DNA from: an uncultured Clostridia bacterium
Lineage (GTDB): Bacteria; Bacillota; Clostridia; Christensenellales; Borkfalkiaceae
Assembly: GCA_947587085.1 (NCBI GenBank)
Contig: CANPXX010000007.1
Span: forward strand, 1 to 43,932
DNA length: 43,932 nucleotides
Direction: 5' to 3'
This document shows positions 32,490 to 40,114 of the stretch, in pieces. The position numbers and the translations under genes are program-made. The notes beneath the pieces were generated by a model. The model saw only the letters and a program-made list of their open reading frames with translations. It was not told the origin of the DNA and searched no databases. How positions within the stretch are numbered: the first letter of the stretch is position 1; each line of letters begins with the position of its first letter.

Positions 32490-35462
32490 TCACGGCTTTT
32501 CCTCCCTGTGCCGCCGCGCGATGGCGGCGATCTCCGCGCACTTCACGTCGCTCTCCCGCCGCGGGGCTCCCGTGAAGCCGCACATGCCGAGCAGTTTGCA
32601 ATATTCACAGCAATCCTCATAGGGGGAGGGCGTCACGTTGCCGCGCTCCATCTCCTCCTTGGCGCCCTCCGAGACGGCGACGGAGTAGTCAAGGAAGTCC
32701 TCGAATGCCTCGCGCGCCATGCCGCGGTCCGTCCTGCGCGCCCCGCTCCCCCCGCCGTCCGCGGCGGGAACGTCCTCCTCGCACCAAAATCCCCGCATGC
32801 GGAAGCGCTCCTCGCCCTCCCCCGCGAACTCGTCCGCCGCGGGGAAATAGAAGGCGCCCGCCGCCTTGCCCTCCCGCGCCGCCGCGCGGAGGTAGAGCTC
32901 GAGCTGTAACTTCCTGCCCGTGTAGTACGCCCCCGCGGTCTCGTCTATTTTGCCCGTCTTGTAGTCGATGACGCGCACCAGCTCGCCCGACTCGTCCACG
33001 CGGTCCGCCTTCCCTTTGAGCCCGAGCTCGGGAAGGACGATCTCCGCCTCGGCGGCGCGCACGCGGTAGGAGGAGCCTTTGAGCTGTCCGTAGGCGGCGA
33101 CGGTGACGGCGGCGGCTTCCCCTTTGAGCCGCTCCGCCGTATAGGAGCCCGCGGCGGTGTCCCTGAGCCGCGAAAAGCGGGAGGCAAGGAGGGCGTCCGC
33201 CTCTTCCTCTGCCCGCGCGCGGCAAGCCGCCTCGTCCGCGATGTCGTTGAATTCATGCGCCACCGTTTCGAGGACGGCGTGCACGAACACGCCCGCCTCC
33301 GCGCCGTCCAGAGCGCCCTCGTTGCGCTCTTTCAGCCTCAGCGCGCGCCGCGCGAATCCCCTGTACGGACAGGCGAAATATTCTTCGAGAAGGGTGGGAG
33401 AGACCTCCCGCGAAAAGTACAGGTCCGCCGCCTCGGGCACGGGCGGCTTGCCGTCCGCCGAGAGGAAGTCCTGCGGGTCGGCGCCCCTGCCTTCGAGCGC
33501 CTCGCGGATGGCGGCGCGCCGCCTGCTCCGCTCCGCTTCGCCCACACCGTGTCCGTCTCCCTCCTCCATGCGCAAAAACGTTAAAACGGCGGGCATGGGT
33601 GCCGCGCAGTCGTACGGGAAGAGCGAAGGGGCGGGCATGGACGTGAGCAAACGCTCGATCTCGAAGAGCGCTTCGCTCCGCCGCGCCTCTTCTCCGCGGA
33701 AGCGGGCGGGACAGCTCAGATATAGCGCCTCGTTGAACGCGCACAGGTTGAGCGCCATCGCCTCCCGCGCGCGCTCGTTGACAACGGCGATGGCGGGCTC
33801 GACGATGACGGAGAGCTCCCCGAGCCGCCCGATGTCGCGGTCGGAGAGGAGCGCCGCGTCCTCCGAGACGCGGGGCACCGCGTCGGTCAGCCCCACGCAG
33901 AAGAGCACGTCCGCGCGGCGCAGTCTGCTCTCGGTGATGTCCCCCACGAACACCGCGTCGGCGTATTGCGGGACCATCGAGATGTTGAGGGAGCGCAGTC
34001 CGCTCTCCAAGAGATCGGCAAACTCGCGCGCGGAGAATCTCTGTCCGCCCGCCACCTCCACGATCTCCGAGAGCACCCCCTCGAGGCGTTCGGCGCCGAG
34101 GAACGCCTTCTCCTCGCCCGTGAGTCCCTCCATGAGGGAGAGGGTGACGGCGTCGCCGTCCACATACCGATAGAGCGCGCGCACGCCCTCCGCATAGTCG
34201 CTCCCCGTGCCCTCCCGCCTGAAAAAGCCCACGACGGCGCGCATCCGCTCGCGGCAACGGGCGAGCTCCTCCCCGTCGTACTCCTTCACGGCGTCGCCCG
34301 TCTTGATGGGACGGAGCGCCCCGCCGCGGAAGGCGCCGAAGCGCAGAAGATAGTTCCTGTACCCGTCGGACGGTCCGAAGTAGACGGAGGACGCCACGTC
34401 GTCCGCCTCCTCGGGCAGAACGCCGTTGCCCGCCGCGCGGATCGCCGCGAGCGCAAAGGCGCAGAAGGGATGTTCGGAATAGGGGCGCTTCATGTCCATG
34501 AAACAGGGGATGCGGTAGGCGCCGAACGCCTTCGCCGCGGCGAGGAAGTAGCTCGCGTCGGGCACCAGAACGGCGAGATCGCGGTACCGCTTTCCCTCCT
34601 TTACATACTTGGAGATGAGCGCCGCCACGGCGTTCATCTCCTCCGCCTCGTCGTCGGCGCGGAGCGTAAAGACGTGCTCGGCGCGCCGCGGGAGGGCGCG
34701 TCTGCCCGCAAAGAGTCCCTTGCGCAACAGTTCCGCTTCCCCCCGCGCGGTGGAGGGGACGTCTCTGCGCTTCTCCCCCGTAAGGCGGGAAAAGGCGCGC
34801 GCCGCCTCGTTGGAGTACGCCCCGTCCTCCCCCGCGAGGAAGATTCCCGTGACCGACCGCGCCGAGGCGATCGCCGCCTCCACCCCCGAGAGCGCCTGCC
34901 GCGTGAAGGAGGGAAAGGCGAAGAAAAAGACGTTCCTGTCCCCGACGCCCTGCCCGATCGCCTCGGGGAGAAGGGCGAGATAGCCGCTCTCGTCGTATAG
35001 TCCCCTCTCGTGCAGGAACGCCTCGTACGCCTCAAAGAGGAGGGCGAGATCGCGCAGCTTCGCCCCGAGCACCCCCTCCGCCTCGGCGGCGCTCCGCAAG
35101 AGGTCCTCGGGCGTCACGCGGGATGCGGCGAGCTGGGCGATGGTCTCGTACACCGCTTCGGCGGCGCTCCTGCGGAAACAGGAGAGCTCCCGCTCGCGCC
35201 CGCTGAGAATGGCGGAGATCGCCGCCACGGAGCCCTGTTTGGAGAGCACGCGCTCCTCGCGGGACAAAAACCGCTTGAACGTGCTCACCTCGGTGAGGAA
35301 GCTCCCCCCGCGCGCCGCGAGCACGGCGCGCTCCGCGAGAAGGGTGAGCCGATCCTCGCAAAATACCAGATTTTTTTCTCCCGCCGCCTCGCGCGCGGCG
35401 ACTTCCCGTCCGAGGGCGGAAAGCGCGTCGTCGAGCGTGGGCGCCCCGATCAGTTTGACCAT
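32490..35462 (-). CDS. addB: ATP-dependent nuclease subunit B
   Basis: A 990-residue AddB. The N-terminal part is the degenerate helicase domain, and the C-terminal nuclease shows RVIDYKTGKIDE. The four iron-sulfur cysteines are present as FACPYRGF and CEYCKLLGMCGF, the arrangement that holds the 4Fe-4S cluster. It works with AddA in break repair and degradation of foreign DNA ends. The start is ATG at 35462 with GGAAAGGG upstream. The promoter has an extended -10 (TGCTATAAT) at 35491-35496. Confidence 0.94.
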   Translation of the reverse strand: MVKLIGAPTLDDALSALGREVAAREAAGEKNLVFCEDRLTLLAERAVLAARGGSFLTEVSTFKRFLSREERVLSKQGSVAAISAILSGRERELSCFRRSAAEAVYETIAQLAASRVTPEDLLRSAAEAEGVLGAKLRDLALLFEAYEAFLHERGLYDESGYLALLPEAIGQGVGDRNVFFFAFPSFTRQALSGVEAAIASARSVTGIFLAGEDGAYSNEAARAFSRLTGEKRRDVPSTARGEAELLRKGLFAGRRALPRRAEHVFTLRADDEAEEMNAVAALISKYVKEGKRYRDLAVLVPDASYFLAAAKAFGAYRIPCFMDMKRPYSEHPFCAFALAAIRAAGNGVLPEEADDVASSVYFGPSDGYRNYLLRFGAFRGGALRPIKTGDAVKEYDGEELARCRERMRAVVGFFRREGTGSDYAEGVRALYRYVDGDAVTLSLMEGLTGEEKAFLGAERLEGVLSEIVEVAGGQRFSAREFADLLESGLRSLNISMVPQYADAVFVGDITESRLRRADVLFCVGLTDAVPRVSEDAALLSDRDIGRLGELSVIVEPAIAVVNERAREAMALNLCAFNEALYLSCPARFRGEEARRSEALFEIERLLTSMPAPSLFPYDCAAPMPAVLTFLRMEEGDGHGVGEAERSRRRAAIREALEGRGADPQDFLSADGKPPVPEAADLYFSREVSPTLLEEYFACPYRGFARRALRLKERNEGALDGAEAGVFVHAVLETVAHEFNDIADEAACRARAEEEADALLASRFSRLRDTAAGSYTAERLKGEAAAVTVAAYGQLKGSSYRVRAAEAEIVLPELGLKGKADRVDESGELVRVIDYKTGKIDETAGAYYTGRKLQLELYLRAAAREGKAAGAFYFPAADEFAGEGEERFRMRGFWCEEDVPAADGGGSGARRTDRGMAREAFEDFLDYSVAVSEGAKEEMERGNVTPSPYEDCCEYCKLLGMCGFTGAPRRESDVKCAEIAAIARRHREEKP

Positions 35463-35490
35463 ATCCCTTTCCGAAAAAATATTTTTCATC

Positions 35491-35499
35491 ATTATAGCA
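35491..35499 (-). promoter_or_regulatory. Extended -10 promoter of addBA
   Basis: TATAAT preceded by TGC on the minus strand, without a recognisable -35 box. A divergent promoter for the lipoprotein gene starts about 40 bp further on. Confidence 0.6.
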
Positions 35500-35537
35500 T
35501 AATTCGCAAAATTTTCCCCGCTTTTCACCGATTTATT

Positions 35538-35566
35538 TTTACAAACGGGAAAATTTGTGCTATAAT
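35538..35566 (+). promoter_or_regulatory. Promoter of the 333-aa lipoprotein gene
   Basis: TTTACA (35538-35543), a 17-bp spacer and TATAAT (35561-35566) with an extended TG. Confidence 0.85.
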
Positions 35567-35597
35567 GGCGTGGAATGCAACGCATGAGGAGCCTACT

Positions 35598-36599
35598 ATG
35601 AAACTTCGACGCATCGCGGGGCTCGCGGCGGCCGCGCCGCTCGTCCTGCTCGCCGCTTGCGGCGGCACCCCCGCAACCCCCCTCTCCGCCAATTGGTACC
35701 GCAACACGGAGATCTCCTCCAACCTATCGGGCACCGAGGAGTCCCTCGTCTATTCCGTCACCTTCCTCCCCGACAAGGAGGTCGATCCCACGATCTCCTC
35801 CGAGGGGCTCCGCATGTCGTACGATACGGGCGAATACACTGTCCGCCTCAACGACGAGAGCATCCCGTGGGAGAGCGGCACGCCGCAGGGCTACCATCTC
35901 CACAGCGAGCTCACCATGACGGGCCGCGTCGCGCTCGACGGCACCGCGGGCGAGGACTTCCACGACAGCGTCGTCTCCGACGTCTGGTTCCTCTCCGTCG
36001 CCGAACAGCTCCGCCCCGTCCGCAGTGAAAAGACGGTGGTGAGCACCCTCCCCATGATGGGCGAGAAGGACGTCGCGAGCTCGACGTATACCTACCGCTA
36101 CCGCTATATCGCGACGTATGAACAGGACCTCTCGAAGAGCTATGTCGTCTATGACGACCTCTCCCGCGAGGACGACGACCTCACCCCCAAGGAGATCAAG
36201 TTGGGCAAGAGCGGGCTCTTCTTCGACAACGAGCAGATTCTGTTCGTCATCCGCGGCATCGACCTGAATTCTTCCTTCTCCTTCCGCACGGTCAACCCCG
36301 TCAGCCGCAAGGAGGTGAAGCTCACCGCGGGCACCCCCACCGCCATGACGATCACGGGCGCCGCGTTCACGGTGAACGGCGCCGCCTTGCCCGAGGGAAC
36401 GGAAGTGAAGGCGAACACCTGCTCCATTTCCTATGATATCGCAAACCCCGGCTCCCCGCAAGAGCTCACCTACGCCGCCGTGACGAGCCCCACCGACAAC
36501 GCCTACCGCAGCGTTCTGCTCACGATGGAGACGGCGGTGTATAACTCGTACGGGACTCTGCAATACGCGCTCAAACAAGCCGTATTCAACGACAAATGA
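35598..36599 (+). CDS. Lipoprotein of unknown function
   Basis: A 333-residue lipoprotein. The signal MKLRRIAGLAAAAPLVLLAAC gives Cys21. The rest is rich in Thr, Ser and Tyr with alternating hydrophobic residues, suggesting an all-beta surface domain, and no family is recognised. The track begins far upstream in an unrelated frame; ATG at 35598 has GAGGAG upstream and sits behind a good promoter. A hairpin follows the stop, then the MFS gene. Confidence 0.75.
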   Translation: MKLRRIAGLAAAAPLVLLAACGGTPATPLSANWYRNTEISSNLSGTEESLVYSVTFLPDKEVDPTISSEGLRMSYDTGEYTVRLNDESIPWESGTPQGYHLHSELTMTGRVALDGTAGEDFHDSVVSDVWFLSVAEQLRPVRSEKTVVSTLPMMGEKDVASSTYTYRYRYIATYEQDLSKSYVVYDDLSREDDDLTPKEIKLGKSGLFFDNEQILFVIRGIDLNSSFSFRTVNPVSRKEVKLTAGTPTAMTITGAAFTVNGAALPEGTEVKANTCSISYDIANPGSPQELTYAAVTSPTDNAYRSVLLTMETAVYNSYGTLQYALKQAVFNDK

Positions 36600-36623
36600 C
36601 CGCGGCAAGCGCCGCATCCGTTC

Positions 36624-36651
36624 GGAAGGAGAGCAGTCCGCATGCTCTCCT
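36624..36651 (+). terminator. Hairpin between lipoprotein and MFS genes
   Basis: AAGGAGAGCA pairs with TGCTCTCCTT around a 7-base loop, followed by CTTATTTG. It is probably a partial terminator allowing some read-through into the MFS gene, for which no separate promoter was found. Confidence 0.65.
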
Positions 36652-36685
36652 TCTTATTTGAAGGTCGGAAAGGAGCGTCGGTCTC

Positions 36686-37849
36686 ATGTACGGACTCTTA
36701 CTTGCACTCATCTATCTCGCTTTTGTCAGTCTCGGACTGCCCGACTCCCTGCTCGGCGCGGGATGGCCCGCCATGCACCAAGAGTTCGGCGTGCCCGTCC
36801 CCTATATGGGAATCGTGTCCATGGTCATCTCGGGCGGGACCATCCTGTCCAGCCTGTTTTCGGACGCGCTCACGCGGCGGCTCGGCACCAAGTGGGTGAC
36901 GGTCATAAGCGTCTTTTTGACGGTCGCCGCCCTCTTCGGCTTCTCCTTTTCGACGAAGTTCTTCGCCCTCGTGCTGTGGGCGGTGCCGTACGGGCTGGGC
37001 GCGGGCGCGGTGGACGCCGCTCTTAACAACTATGTCGCCCTCCATTACAGGGCAAGGCACATGAGCTGGCTGCACTGCTTTTGGGGGGTGGGCGCCATCG
37101 TGAGCCCCTTCATCATGGGCTATGCGCTGACGGCGGGCGGCTGGGAGGAGGGCTACCGCATCGTCGGCTATCTCCAACTCGGCATTGCCGCCCTGCTCCT
37201 CGCGACCCTCCCCGTGTGGAACGCCTGCGCCTCCCCCAAAACGGAGCGGGAGAAAAAGCGCGTCGGTCCCGTCGGTGCGCTCAAAATCAAGGGCGTTCCC
37301 TTCCTGCTCCTCGGCTTCTTCGCCTACTGCGCCGCGGAGGCGACCGCGATGCAGTGGGCAAGCACCTATTTCGCCGAAGTCAAACACATCAGCGCGGAAC
37401 AGGCGGCGAACTTCGCCTCCCTCTTCTACATCGGCATCACCGCGGGGAGATTTTTGAGCGGCTTTCTCACCGAACGCTTAGGCGACAGACGGATGATCCT
37501 CATCGGCGCATGCGTCCTCTGCTGCGGCGTCCTCGTTCTGTTTTTGCCCTTCGAGGCGTACGGCGCGGCGGTCGCGGCGTTCCTCGTGATAGGGTTCGGA
37601 TGCGCGCCCGTCTATCCCTGCCTCATCCACTCCACGCCCGAAAACTTCGGCGCGGAGAACGCGGGGGCGATCATCGGCATCCAGATGGCGAGCGCCTATG
37701 TTGGCTCCACCTTCGCGCCCCCGCTCTTCGGGCTCCTCGGGAACGCGGCGGGCTATGCCGTTCTGCCCGCCTATCTCCTCGCGCTCGTCCTCTTCATGGT
37801 CGTCATGACCGAGCTCACCTTCCGCACCGCAAGGAGGGCGAACGCCTGA
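36686..37849 (+). CDS. MFS transporter
   Basis: A 387-residue major-facilitator protein with about 12 helices. The loop between helices 2 and 3 carries SDALTRRLGTKWV, and the second half has the matching LTERLGDRRM, both forms of the MFS motif. The N-terminus (LALIYLAFVSLGLPDSLLGAGWP) is like the FucP/glucose-permease group of sugar importers, so a sugar substrate is possible. AAAGGAG precedes the ATG. Confidence 0.88.
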   Translation: MYGLLLALIYLAFVSLGLPDSLLGAGWPAMHQEFGVPVPYMGIVSMVISGGTILSSLFSDALTRRLGTKWVTVISVFLTVAALFGFSFSTKFFALVLWAVPYGLGAGAVDAALNNYVALHYRARHMSWLHCFWGVGAIVSPFIMGYALTAGGWEEGYRIVGYLQLGIAALLLATLPVWNACASPKTEREKKRVGPVGALKIKGVPFLLLGFFAYCAAEATAMQWASTYFAEVKHISAEQAANFASLFYIGITAGRFLSGFLTERLGDRRMILIGACVLCCGVLVLFLPFEAYGAAVAAFLVIGFGCAPVYPCLIHSTPENFGAENAGAIIGIQMASAYVGSTFAPPLFGLLGNAAGYAVLPAYLLALVLFMVVMTELTFRTARRANA

Positions 37850-37883
37850 CGGACGAGAAGGACGGTTTAATCATGCAGACATG

Positions 37884-37919
37884 CGGAAGCGCCGCCCCTG
37901 TATGGGGGCGGCGCTTCCG
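37884..37919. terminator. Shared hairpin between convergent genes
   Basis: A 15-bp stem (CGGAAGCGCCGCCCC with its complement) with a 6-base loop lies between the ends of the MFS and hpt genes. U-tracts are poor on both sides, but the stability suggests a bidirectional terminator. Confidence 0.7.
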
Positions 37920-37929
37920 TTTGGACCGC

Positions 37930-38466
37930 TCAGCGGTAGATCTCCGGTCTTAAAACGCCGATATAGGGCAGATTGCGGTACCGTTCGTTGTAGTCCAGCC
38001 CGTACCCCACCACGAATTCGTTCTCGATCTCGAAGCCGACGAAATCGGGCGTGATGTCGTATTCCCGCCGTTCCTTCTTGTCGAGAAGGGTGACGATCGC
38101 CACCGAAGCCGCCCCCCGTTCGAGGAGGAGAGCGCGCAGATTCGCCAGCGTGAAGCCGCTGTCGATGATGTCCTCCACGACGATGACGTCCCGCCCGCGC
38201 ACGTCGCGGTCAAGGTCTTTGCGGATGGTCAGCTTCCCCGAGGAGACCGCGCCCGACCCGTACGACGACACCGCCATGAAATCCAGCTCGACGGGACAGG
38301 AGAGATGGCGGATGAAATCCGAATAGAAGATCACGCTTCCTTTGAGGATGCCCACCGCGAGCGGCGTCTTGCCGCGGTAGCGTTCGTCCGTCGCGAGAGC
38401 GATCTCCTTCACGCGCGAGCGCAACTGCTCCTCGGTGAGAAGGATCCTTTCACAGTCCTTGTGCAT
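37930..38466 (-). CDS. hpt: Hypoxanthine phosphoribosyltransferase
   Basis: A 178-residue purine-salvage enzyme that joins hypoxanthine or guanine to PRPP. The PRPP loop is VIVVEDIIDSGFTLANL, and the active-site flap and base-binding region (LDYNERYRNLPYIGVL) are intact. GGAGG precedes the ATG. It follows tilS by 37 bases, the conserved tilS-hpt order of Firmicutes. Confidence 0.96.
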   Translation of the reverse strand: MHKDCERILLTEEQLRSRVKEIALATDERYRGKTPLAVGILKGSVIFYSDFIRHLSCPVELDFMAVSSYGSGAVSSGKLTIRKDLDRDVRGRDVIVVEDIIDSGFTLANLRALLLERGAASVAIVTLLDKKERREYDITPDFVGFEIENEFVVGYGLDYNERYRNLPYIGVLRPEIYR

Positions 38467-38503
38467 ATTTGTCCTCCGTATGTCTCCGCCCTCCGGCGGT
38501 TTT

Positions 38504-39811
38504 TTATGAAATGATCGCCCGCCGCTTGGTCGTCTCGGTCACCTTCACGGCGTCCGAGATCTCCACGCCGACGACGGCATAGACCTCGCTCCCCTTTGCG
38601 ATGAGGGGGAGCTTGCGCGAGAGCCGCGCCGAGATCTTTCGGTCGGTCAAAAACTTTTTGAGCGACTTTTTGGGCGCATGGTAGGGAGTGATGAAGTCCC
38701 CCTCCCGCCGCGTCCGCACCACACAGCCCGCGGGGAAGGCGTCGAGGTCCACGAGAAGCGTCCGCGCGTCCCCCCCTAAATCGGCGGGCGCCGCGGCGGC
38801 CTCCCGCACCGTGAAGGGCACGGGCGAGAGATAGTCCCCCGCCGCGGTGAACGGGCATTCGGGGAAGGGCTCCTCTTCCCGCGCGAAGGCGATGTGCTCC
38901 CTCTCGCGGAAAGCGTACCGCGCCGCGCCCCCCTCCGACCCGTCGGGGACGGGCAGGGCGACCTTCGACCCCACTTGCAGGGCGCGGAGCTTTTCGATCT
39001 CTTCGATGTTCGCGCGCGTGTACCCGTCCTCCCGCGGGCACTGCCGCATACAGGCAAGGCACGCCCGCGCGAAGAGCACGTCGGGGAGATTCACGGGCAC
39101 CCACTCCTCCCCCGCGACGCGCACGATCGCCTCCTCCGCCTGCCGTTGCAGGAAGTCGTCCTCCGCCGCGGCGAGGGCGGCGAACTCCACGAGGTGCCTC
39201 GCCGCATTCCCGTGAATCTTTCCGAAGGCGGGCAGAACGGTATGGCGGATGTAGTTGCGGGTGTAATTCTCGTCCCCGTTCGTCCCGTCCTCCACATGGC
39301 ACAGCCCGTGCTCGGCGGCGTACGCCTCGATCTCGGCGCGGGTGCGGGAGAGGAGGGGGCGGACGATTCCCCCGTACTCCGCGATCGCCCGCATGCCCGA
39401 GATCCCCGTCCCGCGGGCGAGACGGAAGAGAACGGTCTCGGCGACGTCGTCCGCATGGTGCGCCGTCGCCACCAGATCGACCTCCTTCAAGAGGGTGCGG
39501 AACGCCTCGTAGCGCACCTCTCGGGCGACTTGCTCCACATTGCCGCCGTGCTCCTTCGCGAGCGCGGGCACGTCCACCCGCCGCACGGCGAGCGGGATTC
39601 CCCACGCCCTGCACAGCGCCTCGCAAAATTCCATGTCGCGCATGCTCTCCTCGCCGCGGATGCCGTGCTCGATGTGACAGGCGGAGAGGGCGATCCCGCA
39701 CCCCTTGGCTTGCTCTTTGAACGCGTGCAGGAGACAGACGGAGTCCACGCCGCCCGAGAGGGCGACGCACACCCGCTTGCCCTGATATCGTTTCGCGTCG
39801 AAAAGCGTCAT
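38504..39811 (-). CDS. tilS: tRNA(Ile)-lysidine synthetase
   Basis: A 435-residue N-type ATP pyrophosphatase that converts C34 of tRNA-Ile(CAU) to lysidine so that it reads AUA. The P-loop is VALSGGVDSVCLLHAF, followed by HIEHGIRGEES and the conserved TAHHADDVAETVL, then the C-terminal tRNA-binding domains. ATG at 39811 (MTLFDAKRYQG) is chosen; it is 10 bases after a TATACT box and has no Shine-Dalgarno, so it is probably translated from a nearly leaderless mRNA. hpt follows. Confidence 0.95.
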   Translation of the reverse strand: MTLFDAKRYQGKRVCVALSGGVDSVCLLHAFKEQAKGCGIALSACHIEHGIRGEESMRDMEFCEALCRAWGIPLAVRRVDVPALAKEHGGNVEQVAREVRYEAFRTLLKEVDLVATAHHADDVAETVLFRLARGTGISGMRAIAEYGGIVRPLLSRTRAEIEAYAAEHGLCHVEDGTNGDENYTRNYIRHTVLPAFGKIHGNAARHLVEFAALAAAEDDFLQRQAEEAIVRVAGEEWVPVNLPDVLFARACLACMRQCPREDGYTRANIEEIEKLRALQVGSKVALPVPDGSEGGAARYAFREREHIAFAREEEPFPECPFTAAGDYLSPVPFTVREAAAAPADLGGDARTLLVDLDAFPAGCVVRTRREGDFITPYHAPKKSLKKFLTDRKISARLSRKLPLIAKGSEVYAVVGVEISDAVKVTETTKRRAIIS

Positions 39812-39821
39812 CGGAGAAAAC

Positions 39822-39850
39822 AGTATAGCATATCCCGCCCGAAAAAGCAA
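39822..39850 (-). promoter_or_regulatory. Near-leaderless tilS-hpt promoter
   Basis: TTGCTT (39845-39850), a 17-bp spacer and TATACT (39822-39827) with an extended TG on the minus strand. The leader would be about 3-4 bases. Confidence 0.7.
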
Positions 39851-39905
39851 GAGGAAACGCGCACCGAAAACAGCTCCCTTGCCCAAAGAATTTTTTCTCA
39901 AAGAC

Positions 39906-39934
39906 TTGCAAATTTTTCTGCCCCGTGGTAGAAT
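39906..39934 (+). promoter_or_regulatory. Promoter of the BspA-type gene
   Basis: TTGCAA (39906-39911), a 17-bp spacer and TAGAAT (39929-39934). The transcript would begin near 39941, at the foot of a long stem. Confidence 0.75.
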
Positions 39935-39939
39935 AAAAT

Positions 39940-40028
39940 TGCGTCACAATTTCATATACTAACGTTCGCAAGATACAACGGCATCGGTGTATCCTTTTTC
40001 CACGTGAACGTTAGGAAATTGTGACGCA
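39940..40028 (+). ncRNA. Long structured 5' leader of the BspA-type gene
   Basis: Nested perfect stems: TGCGTCACAATTTC/GAAATTGTGACGCA (14 bp, 39940-39953 with 40015-40028), CTAACGTTC/GAACGTTAG (9 bp, 39959-39967 with 40006-40014) and GATACA/TGTATC (6 bp, 39972-39977 with 39988-39993). The first two stems abut on the 3' side with only a 5-base bulge on the 5' side. It starts at the predicted transcription start. It does not match the riboswitch consensus sequences I know. Confidence 0.75.
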
Positions 40029-40084
40029 GACAATACGGGATACTCAATGCGGGCGCCCGAGATTGTCGGGCGTCCTTATTTTTT
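40029..40084 (+). terminator. Terminator/antiterminator region before the BspA-type gene
   Basis: GGGCGCCCG (40051-40059) pairs with CGGGCGTCC (40067-40075) and is followed by TTATTTTTT, an intrinsic terminator 30 bases before the ATG. An alternative helix is possible: GACAAT (40029-40034) plus CGGG (40036-40039) can pair with ATTGTC (40062-40067) and CCCG (40056-40059), which would break the terminator. Confidence 0.7.
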
Positions 40085-40114
40085 ATCCCGCAAAACTCAA
40101 AAGGAGAAAGGAAC

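Noticed and set aside
28639-32622. 1327-aa plus-strand ORF opposite addA
   Set aside because: Shadow of addA, whose helicase and nuclease motifs are unmistakable. The antisense product has no recognisable features.
29206-35462. AddAB as part of a specialised defence island
   Set aside because: AddAB is the ordinary break-repair enzyme of Firmicutes and its neighbours here are not defence genes.
36642-36899. Small ORF starting in the hairpin before the MFS gene
   Set aside because: The apparent ribosome site is the 5' arm of the hairpin, and the frame runs into the MFS coding sequence without any recognisable protein.
38476-38506. Plus-strand terminator (CCGCC/GGCGG followed by TTTTTT) between tilS and hpt
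   Set aside because: No plus-strand gene ends there. On the minus strand there is no U-tract, so tilS-hpt is treated as one operon.
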